NCBI GenBank assembly: GCA_050180485.1
Contig: JBFXED010000002.1
Location: 124,001-188,000, forward strand
Reading direction: 5' to 3'
Length of the DNA: 64,000 nt
Source of the DNA: CADEGL01 sp050180485
GTDB lineage: Bacteria; Pseudomonadota; Alphaproteobacteria; CADEGL01
Below the pieces are notes generated by a model. It saw only the letters and a program-made list of their open reading frames with translations, was not told the origin of the DNA and did not search any database. A program made the position numbers and the translations under genes. Position 1 is the stretch's first letter; each line of letters starts with the position of its first letter. This document shows positions 58,077 through 64,000 of this stretch, piece by piece.

Positions 58077-58901
58077 TCAGGCTCGCTTGATGCCGCCGTA
58101 ACAGTGCTCGGGGCCGGGGAAGCGGCGCGCGCGCACGTCATCGGCATAGGCCGCGACGGCCTGCGCGGCTTCGTTGCCCAGTTCCGCGTAACGCTTCACA
58201 AACTTCGGCACGTTCGGGAACAGGCCGAGCATGTCGTCGGTGACCAGGATCTGGCCGTCGCAGGCGGGCGAACCGCCGATGCCGATGGTGGGCACTGGCA
58301 CCCGCGCGGTGACGGCGCGCGCCAGCATCTCGATCGTGCCTTCGACCACCATGGCGAAGGCGCCAGCCTCCGCGATGGCAATGGCATCGCCCATGATGCG
58401 GTCGGCCTCGCCGGCCACACGGCCACGCGCGCCGAAGCCGCCGTAATTGTGAACCGACTGGGGCATCAGCCCGACATGGCCGAGCACGGGGATGCCGCGC
58501 TGGACCAGATAGCGGGTCGTCTCCGCCATCTCGGCACCGCCTTCGAGCTTCACGCCGGCGGCGCCCGTCTCCTTCATCACGCGCGCCGCGCTGCGGAACG
58601 CCTGGGCAGGGGATTCCTGATACGTGCCGAAAGGCAGGTCGACCACGACGCAAGCGCGCTGGGCGCCGCGCACGACGGCCTGGCCATGCAGGATCATCAT
58701 GTCGAGCGTCACGGGCAGCGTGCTGTCCATGCCGTAGAGGACCATGCCGAGCGAATCGCCCACGAGCATCAGGTCCACATGGGCGTCCAGCAGCTTCGCC
58801 ATGGGCGTGGTGTATGCGGTCAGGCAAACGATGGGGGTCGTCCCCTTCATCTGCCGGATCATGGGCACCGTCACGGGCTTGTAGTCCGCGCTCTTGCTCA
58901 T
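58077..58901 (-). CDS. panB: 3-methyl-2-oxobutanoate hydroxymethyltransferase
   Basis: A 274-residue TIM-barrel enzyme that makes ketopantoate from ketoisovalerate and methylenetetrahydrofolate. Motifs: IVCLTAYTTPMAKLLD, LMLVGDSLGMVLYGM (Mg2+ aspartate), GTYQESPAQAFRSAARVMKE, VKLEGGAEMAET, GHVGLMPQSVHNYGGF and TIGIGGSPACDGQILVTDDM. ATG 58901 (MSKSADYKPV) has GGGTGGG upstream. First gene of panB-panC. Confidence 0.97.
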   Translation of the reverse strand: MSKSADYKPVTVPMIRQMKGTTPIVCLTAYTTPMAKLLDAHVDLMLVGDSLGMVLYGMDSTLPVTLDMMILHGQAVVRGAQRACVVVDLPFGTYQESPAQAFRSAARVMKETGAAGVKLEGGAEMAETTRYLVQRGIPVLGHVGLMPQSVHNYGGFGARGRVAGEADRIMGDAIAIAEAGAFAMVVEGTIEMLARAVTARVPVPTIGIGGSPACDGQILVTDDMLGLFPNVPKFVKRYAELGNEAAQAVAAYADDVRARRFPGPEHCYGGIKRA

Positions 58902-59090
58902 TCGGCCCACCCTTCGAACGGGGCTGCGCACCGCGCACAACCCTGTTTTGCACTGCACAATAATGCGCCCCCCGGCCGGTCCGGCGCAAGATGGATACTG
59001 GAGCCCCCAAATTCTTGATCCAGCGTCTATTTTTAACCCCCGACGCCCGGCGCGGTTGCATGGGTCCGGGCGGGAAACCAGACTGACGCC

Positions 59091-60845
59091 ATGAAAACCC
59101 GCCTTTGCCGCGTCCCCCTAGCCTGGACCGTCCTCACATTCTTACTGGCCGCGGCGCCCGCCCTGGCCCAGACGCCGTTTTCCGCCGAACCCGAAATCTC
59201 GACCGGCGTCGCGGCGCCGCGCCCGCCCGCGAAAGCCAGCCGCCAGATGGTGGCGGCCGCCAATCCCATCGCCGCGCAAGCGGGCCTTGAAATCCTGCGC
59301 GCGGGGGGTAACGCGCTCGATGCCGCGATCGCGATTCAGATGATGCTCAATCTGGTCGAGCCGCAATCTTCGGGCGTCGGTGGCGGCGGCTTCCTTCTTT
59401 ATTACGCGGCGCGCGACCGCTCCCTCGCCGCCTATGACGGGCGCGAGACGGCGCCCGCCTCGGCCACGCCCACCATGTTCCTGGCGCCGGACGGCACGCC
59501 CTATGACTTCATCGACGTCGCGCAGAGCGGATTGTCGGTCGGCGTGCCGGGCGCGCTCCGCATGCTGGAAGCCGCGCACAAGGAGAACGGCAAGCTACCC
59601 TGGGCCAAACTGTTCGAGCCCGCGATCAAGCGCGCGGAAGAAGGCTTCGCCATCTCGAACCGGCTTTTCCGCCTGCTCGAATCCGAGCAGGGGCGCATGT
59701 CGCTCATGCCCGCCGCCGGCGCGTATTTTTACGACGCGCAAGGCTTGCCCAAACCCGCGGGCACGATCCTGCGCAATCCTGCCTTGGCCGAAACCTTCCG
59801 CCAGATCGCGGCCAACGGCGCCGACATTCTTTATCGCGGGCCGGTCGCCGCCGACATTGTGACCGCCGTGCGCACCGCGCCGCGTCACCCAAGCGGCATG
59901 ACGGAAAAAGATCTGGCCGATTACCGCGCGATCAAGCGCGAAGCCGTCTGCGGCCAATATCGCGCCTGGCGTGTGTGCGGCATGCCGCCGCCGTCGACCG
60001 GTGGCCTCGCGGTCGCGCAGACGCTCGGCATCCTGGAGAATTTCAATATCGGGCAACTCAAACCCGATTCCCTTGAAGCCGTGCATCTGATGTCCGACGC
60101 CTACAAGCTGGCCTTCGCGGACCGCACGGCGCTGGTGGCCGATCCCGCCTTCGTCGATGTGCCCATGGCGCGCATGTTGGACCGGACTTACCTCGACCAG
60201 CGCGCCGCGCTGATCTCGCGCGACCGCGCCATCCAGGGCCGCGCGCGGCCGGGTATCGAGCCCAAGCGCGCCTCCATCGACGATCCCGTGCGCGGCGGCA
60301 CCTCGCATATCGTAGCCGTCGATGCTGAAGGCAACGTGGTTTCCTTCACCACCACCATCGAGCGGCAATTCGGCTCCGGCCTGTTCGTGCGCGGCTTCCT
60401 GCTCAACAACCAGCTGACCGATTTCTCCTCGCATCCCGAGTTCGAGGGAAGGCCGACAGTGAACCGTGTCGAGCCGGGAAAGCGGCCGCGTAGCACCATG
60501 TCGCCGACCATCGTGTTCGATCAGGCGGGCAAGCCGGTGATGGCGGTCGGCGCCGCCGGCGGGCCCTACATCATCTCCTACGTCACCAAGACGATCCTGC
60601 GCACGCTGGAATGGAAGCAGGACGTGCAGGCCGCCATCGCCGCACCCAACTTCGCCGACCGCAACGGGCCGACGGAGCTGGAGGCCAACACGCTGATCGT
60701 CGGCCTGGAAGATCCTTTGAAAGCCATGGGTCACCAGGTCGAGGTGCATCCTTTGCCCGGCGGCACCCAGGGCATCGTGATCGGACCTAGCGGTCTGCAA
60801 GGCGGCGCCGATCCTCGCCGCGAAGGCATCGCCGTCGGCGATTGA
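59091..60845 (+). CDS. ggt: gamma-glutamyltransferase
   Basis: A 584-residue periplasmic Ntn-hydrolase cleaving gamma-glutamyl bonds (glutathione). The signal peptide MKTRLCRVPLAWTVLTFLLA-AAPALA is cut before QTPF. ILRAGGNALDAAIAIQMMLN and SSGVGGGGFLLYY are typical of the large subunit; Thr404 in RGGTSHIVAVD is the autoprocessing nucleophile that starts the small subunit, and later MSPTIVFDQAGKPVMAVGAAGG carries the glycine pair. A full-length, canonical enzyme, divergent from panB. Confidence 0.96.
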   Translation: MKTRLCRVPLAWTVLTFLLAAAPALAQTPFSAEPEISTGVAAPRPPAKASRQMVAAANPIAAQAGLEILRAGGNALDAAIAIQMMLNLVEPQSSGVGGGGFLLYYAARDRSLAAYDGRETAPASATPTMFLAPDGTPYDFIDVAQSGLSVGVPGALRMLEAAHKENGKLPWAKLFEPAIKRAEEGFAISNRLFRLLESEQGRMSLMPAAGAYFYDAQGLPKPAGTILRNPALAETFRQIAANGADILYRGPVAADIVTAVRTAPRHPSGMTEKDLADYRAIKREAVCGQYRAWRVCGMPPPSTGGLAVAQTLGILENFNIGQLKPDSLEAVHLMSDAYKLAFADRTALVADPAFVDVPMARMLDRTYLDQRAALISRDRAIQGRARPGIEPKRASIDDPVRGGTSHIVAVDAEGNVVSFTTTIERQFGSGLFVRGFLLNNQLTDFSSHPEFEGRPTVNRVEPGKRPRSTMSPTIVFDQAGKPVMAVGAAGGPYIISYVTKTILRTLEWKQDVQAAIAAPNFADRNGPTELEANTLIVGLEDPLKAMGHQVEVHPLPGGTQGIVIGPSGLQGGADPRREGIAVGD

Positions 60846-60876
60846 TCCCGAGGCGCGCGCGGCTAGACTGCGCGCC

Positions 60877-62070
60877 ATGTCCACGCAAAGCCGTCCGACC
60901 CTTCACCTCCTCGCGGGCCGCCATCGTCGCGCGCTGGGCGGCTATCCCTGGATCTATTCCAACGAGATCGCCATGGACGCGGCGGCCAAGGCGCTGCCCG
61001 CCGGCAGCGTCGTCGCGATCCAGGCCGCCGACGGGCGCATGGTCGGCGCGGGCACATTCAATCCACACACGCTGATCGCGGTACGGGTGCTGACCTCCGA
61101 TCCCACGGCCGAGATCGGTGCCGCGTTCCTGGCCGAGCGTCTGCGCGCAGCGCTGCATTGGCGCGAGCGGATGTTCGGCATTCCCTTCTACCGACTGGTC
61201 CATGCGGAGGCCGACGGCCTGGGCGGGCTGATCCTCGACCGCTTCGGCGACACGGTTGTCGTGCAGATCACCACGGCTGGCATGGAACGCCTACGCACGC
61301 CGCTGCTGGAGGCCATAGACACGGTGCTGGCGCCGCGCTGCGTCGTGCTGAAATGCGACCCCGCCGCGCGCGACACGGAGGGGCTCGAATCCTATGTCAC
61401 CGTCGCCAAGGGCGCGCTCGACGGTCCCATCGAAGGACGCGAAGGCGCGATCCGCTTCCTGGCCGATCTGTCGGGCGGGCAGAAGACGGGCTGGTTCTAT
61501 GACCATCGCGAGAATCGTGCCGCCGTTGCATCGCTCACACCAGGCATGCGCGTTCTGGACGCTTACTGCTACGCGGGCGGCTTCGCCCTCCATGCCGCCG
61601 TAGCCGGCGCGCGCGAAGTCGTGGCGTTGGATCGCTCCGCCGATGCGCTTGCCGTGGCCGAACGGGCCGCCGCGCTCAACGGCGTCGCCGAGCGTTGCAC
61701 GTTCCGGCGCGCGGACGTGTTCGAGGAGATGGAGCGGATGATGGGCGCTGGCGAGCGCTTCGATGTGACCATCGTCGATCCGCCCGCCTTCGCGAAGTCG
61801 CGCAAGGACGTGCCGACCGCGCTGAAAGGCTACCGCAAGCTCGCGCGCCTCGGCGCGGCGCTGACGGCGCCCGGCGGCTTCCTGTTCATCGCCTCCTGCT
61901 CGCACAACGTGGACGAGGCGCATTTCGGCGAAGAGGTGCGGCGCGGCGTCGAGAAGGCCGGCCGCCAAGCGCGCATCCTGCGCCGCTCGGGTGCCGCGCC
62001 CGACCATCCGGTGCACCCGTCCTTGCCGGAAAGCGCCTATCTCAAGGCGGAACTGCTGGCGCTCGATTAA
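60877..62070 (+). CDS. class I SAM-dependent rRNA (cytosine-C5) methyltransferase, RlmI-like
   Basis: A 397-residue protein with an N-terminal PUA domain (LLAGRHRRALGGYPWIYSNE, VVAIQAADGRMVGAGTFNPH), a linker domain (FYRLVHAEADGLGGLILDRF), and a C-terminal methyltransferase domain: VLDAYCYAGGFALHAAVAGA (motif I), TIVDPPAFAKSRKDV (motif IV) and LFIASCSHNVDEAHF with the catalytic Cys. This matches RlmI/YccW, which makes m5C1962 in 23S rRNA. Its TAA stop overlaps the convergent kinase stop by four bases (TTAA). Confidence 0.92.
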   Translation: MSTQSRPTLHLLAGRHRRALGGYPWIYSNEIAMDAAAKALPAGSVVAIQAADGRMVGAGTFNPHTLIAVRVLTSDPTAEIGAAFLAERLRAALHWRERMFGIPFYRLVHAEADGLGGLILDRFGDTVVVQITTAGMERLRTPLLEAIDTVLAPRCVVLKCDPAARDTEGLESYVTVAKGALDGPIEGREGAIRFLADLSGGQKTGWFYDHRENRAAVASLTPGMRVLDAYCYAGGFALHAAVAGAREVVALDRSADALAVAERAAALNGVAERCTFRRADVFEEMERMMGAGERFDVTIVDPPAFAKSRKDVPTALKGYRKLARLGAALTAPGGFLFIASCSHNVDEAHFGEEVRRGVEKAGRQARILRRSGAAPDHPVHPSLPESAYLKAELLALD

Positions 62071-63449
62071 CCCAACGGCAGGCGCAGGCGGAAGGTCGTT
62101 CCCTTCGGCCCCGACGCGGCCAAGAGGATATCGCCGCCATGGGCGCGCAACGTCTCGCGCACGATGGCAAGACCGAGGCCGGAGCCGCCCGGACGCGACG
62201 ATTGCGCGAAGGGCGTGAACAACGTGTCCTTCACGGCGTCGGGAATGCCCGGGCCATCGTCGGCCACGGTCACCAACAGCATGTCGCTGGACGGCGACGC
62301 CTCGACGCGCACGTACTTGGCGCCGGCTTCGGCTGCATTGCCGATCAAATTAGCGAAGACGCGGAACAGCTGGTTGCGGTCGCCCGTTACGGCCACGTCG
62401 TCGTCCGCCGCGATCTCGACCGCGATGCCGCGCGGCTCGGCCAGGGTCGATGCAGCCTCGGCCACGAGCGGGCGCAGGGGAACCTTGGTCCGGCGCGCGG
62501 ACTGGTCGGACTGGGCGTAATCGACCGTCCGGCCGCAGAGCGCGATGGCACGGTCGATGGCGGCCATGAGCCCGGGCGCCATCTTGCGCACGGCGGGATC
62601 GTCGACCGACGCCAGCCGGTCGGAAATGAGCTGGGCCGTCTGAAGGATGTTGCGCAGATCATGGTTGATGCGCGTGACGGCGGCGCCGAGCGTGGCCAGC
62701 CGCGCGCGCTCGCGTAAGGATGCGCGCAACCCCGTCTCCATCTCGGCCAAGGCATGCTGGGCCACGCCCACCTCGTCGGTGCGGCTGCCGGGCTCGATGG
62801 GCGCTGCCGTTTCGGGATCGCTGCCGAACGCCGTCATGTTCTCGGTCAGCCGCCGCATCGGCCGCACGATCATGAATTGCAGGGCGAGATAGACCGCGGC
62901 TGCGGTCGCGAACGCGATGCCGAGCGAAAGGACCAGGATGCGCTGGGAGTAATCGTACATGCCCGCGCGCATCACGGCTTCGTCCAAGGTCACCTCGACC
63001 AGTGTGTTCGGATCGCGCGGCGAGGGCGCGATGACGCGGATGATGTATCGGCCCGAACGCGAGAGTGCGGCAAAGGAATCGGAAATCAAGCCGAAGAAGG
63101 TTTCTTGGCGCAGGTCGAAGGTTTCGTTGAGCATGGGCGGCATGTCGACCGCCAGCATCAGCTCGCCGGCCTCGCCCGGCTTGTAGAGCGTGACGCCGAA
63201 GGCCGCGACATGGCGCAGGGTCTCGGCCTCGAGGGCGGATGTCAGCTTATGCTCGGGCGCGGCCTCCAGCGCGAGCGTGGCCAAATGCGCGGCCGCGATG
63301 CGTTCCTGCAGATAGACCAGGCGGTAGCGCGCGACCGACGGCGCGTAGATGAACACTTCCGACAGCATGACGACGAAGATCGTCAGCCACAAAAGCCGTG
63401 AGGACAGGCCGCGCCAAAAGGGCGGCAGACGCAGGGTCCGCGTGGTCAT
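62067..63449 (-). CDS. membrane sensor histidine kinase
   Basis: A 460-residue kinase: membrane segment 1 (about 18-38), a periplasmic sensor region (about 40-165, with VTLYKPGEAGELMLAVD and SGRYIIRVIAPSPRDPN), segment 2 (about 170-192), a HAMP region (MRRLTENMTAFGSD), a dimerisation helix with the phospho-acceptor His263 in RINHDLRNILQTAQ, and an ATPase domain (NLIGNAAEAG; DDGPGIPDAV; GGSGLGLAIVRE). No response regulator is adjacent within the window. It follows the pyridine-nucleotide oxidoreductase gene by 28 bp on the same strand, suggesting co-transcription. Confidence 0.92.
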   Translation of the reverse strand: MTTRTLRLPPFWRGLSSRLLWLTIFVVMLSEVFIYAPSVARYRLVYLQERIAAAHLATLALEAAPEHKLTSALEAETLRHVAAFGVTLYKPGEAGELMLAVDMPPMLNETFDLRQETFFGLISDSFAALSRSGRYIIRVIAPSPRDPNTLVEVTLDEAVMRAGMYDYSQRILVLSLGIAFATAAAVYLALQFMIVRPMRRLTENMTAFGSDPETAAPIEPGSRTDEVGVAQHALAEMETGLRASLRERARLATLGAAVTRINHDLRNILQTAQLISDRLASVDDPAVRKMAPGLMAAIDRAIALCGRTVDYAQSDQSARRTKVPLRPLVAEAASTLAEPRGIAVEIAADDDVAVTGDRNQLFRVFANLIGNAAEAGAKYVRVEASPSSDMLLVTVADDGPGIPDAVKDTLFTPFAQSSRPGGSGLGLAIVRETLRAHGGDILLAASGPKGTTFRLRLPLG

Positions 63450-63477
63450 GGGTGCAGTATAACGGAGACGGATGGAA

Positions 63478-64000
63478 TCAGCCGAAGCGCGCGAGGAAGC
63501 GGACGATCTTCTTGGTCCGCTCACTGAACAGGGCGGCCGTATAGAAAGAGCCCGCCGCCCGTTTGCTGGCTTCGCCGAAGGTCGGATAGGGCGCGATCAT
63601 GTTGGCGATGGCGCCGATCTTGAGCTTCTGACCGATGGCCAGGGTCCAGAGCTGGATCATCTCGCCCGCCCGCGCGCCCACGATAGTGGCGCCCAGGATA
63701 TGTCCGCGCTTGGTGACGACGGCCTTCACGAAGCCTTCCGTCGCGCGCTCGGCCTGGGCGCGGTCGTTCTCGGCGAAGGACCAGCGCAGGATGCGGATCG
63801 CGCCGTGCTTTGCCTTCGCGTCCGTCTCCGACAGCCCGACATGGGCCAGTTCGGGCGACGTGTAGGTGACCCAGGGCATGGCCCGCGTATCCACCTTGGC
63901 CGGCATGCGGAACAGCGCGTTGCGGATGACGATGCCGGCCTGATAGCCCGCGTTGTGGGTGAACTGATAGCCGCCGGCCGCATCGCCGATGGCGTAGACG
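63478..64000 (-). CDS. pyridine nucleotide-disulfide oxidoreductase family protein, C-terminal part (runs off window)
   Basis: The visible 174 C-terminal residues include the FAD/NAD contact VYAIGDAAGGYQFTHNAGYQ and the dimerisation domain (MPWVTYTSPELAHVGLSETD, HILGATIVGARAGEMIQLWT). In dihydrolipoamide dehydrogenase and glutathione reductase the dimerisation domain supplies a catalytic His-Pro; here the position reads PYPTFGEASKRAAG, with Tyr for His. There is no C-terminal Cys pair as in MerA. So this is probably an oxidoreductase of different chemistry within the family. The N terminus and active-site disulfide lie outside the window. Confidence 0.88.
   Translation of the reverse strand, partial: VYAIGDAAGGYQFTHNAGYQAGIVIRNALFRMPAKVDTRAMPWVTYTSPELAHVGLSETDAKAKHGAIRILRWSFAENDRAQAERATEGFVKAVVTKRGHILGATIVGARAGEMIQLWTLAIGQKLKIGAIANMIAPYPTFGEASKRAAGSFYTAALFSERTKKIVRFLARFG

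Noticed and set aside
60843..60868. TGATCC followed by TAGACT between ggt and the RlmI-like gene as an ECF promoter
   Set aside because: The spacing is only 15 bases, the TGA is the ggt stop, and a start there would leave almost no leader.

Overview
The window is a high-GC chromosomal stretch of an alphaproteobacterium, probably Rhodospirillales-like. The clues are the argD-argF-hslO operon, an ECF sigma/ChrR pair with tspO, a Kdo hydroxylase, panB-panC, a tRNA-Arg(ACG) with encoded CCA, and generally short intergenic gaps with many ATGA or GTGA start/stop overlaps. No phage, insertion sequence, integrase or CRISPR array was seen. This placement is inference from gene content.

Layout. 1-7.0 kb (minus): mscS-like channel, ABC-2 permease and Kdo hydroxylase, then a terminator, then argD-argF-hslO. 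7.1-9.7 kb (minus): two tandem methyltransferase-like paralogues followed by a BtuF-like binding protein; a glutathione peroxidase gene diverges from them across an AT-rich gap. 10.4-29.8 kb (minus): one 6463-residue RTX/type I secreted giant protein takes up 30% of the window. 29.8-30.3 kb: a 495-bp AT-rich control region with a perfect 19-bp palindrome. 30.3-37.5 kb: a catabolic locus with an enoyl-CoA hydratase, two tandem acyl-CoA dehydrogenases and a luciferase-like monooxygenase (plus), facing two FAD oxidoreductases (minus). 37.6-39.0 kb: gpmA and a FecR-domain protein. 39.0-44.6 kb (minus): an argH-like/GNAT/DadA-like/two-hydrolase operon. 44.7-47.0 kb (plus): a DUF1499 protein, then the coupled rpoE-chrR-tspO operon. 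47.0-54.2 kb: an antiporter, a PPC-domain membrane protein, an unknown protein coupled to a patatin phospholipase, a decayed NTF2/SnoaL-like gene, an adenylate cyclase and tRNA-Arg. 54.5-64 kb: a lipoprotein, gpt, an EamA transporter, panCB, ggt, an RlmI-like methyltransferase, a histidine kinase and a partial pyridine-nucleotide oxidoreductase.

The most unusual item is the giant protein. It has RTX nonapeptides at both ends, 29 repeats of about 112 residues, and four seven-unit blocks that look like beta-propellers. Three of these blocks sit at exactly the same loop inside a repeat (insert lengths 403, 403 and 402 residues). No HlyB/HlyD/TolC-type secretion genes lie in the window. Other notable items: a hydrolase paralogue that has lost both Ser and His of its triad next to an intact copy; acyl-CoA dehydrogenases lacking the usual C-terminal Glu; a coupled patatin/unknown gene pair; and the rpoE-chrR-tspO arrangement linking TspO to a singlet-oxygen type regulator.
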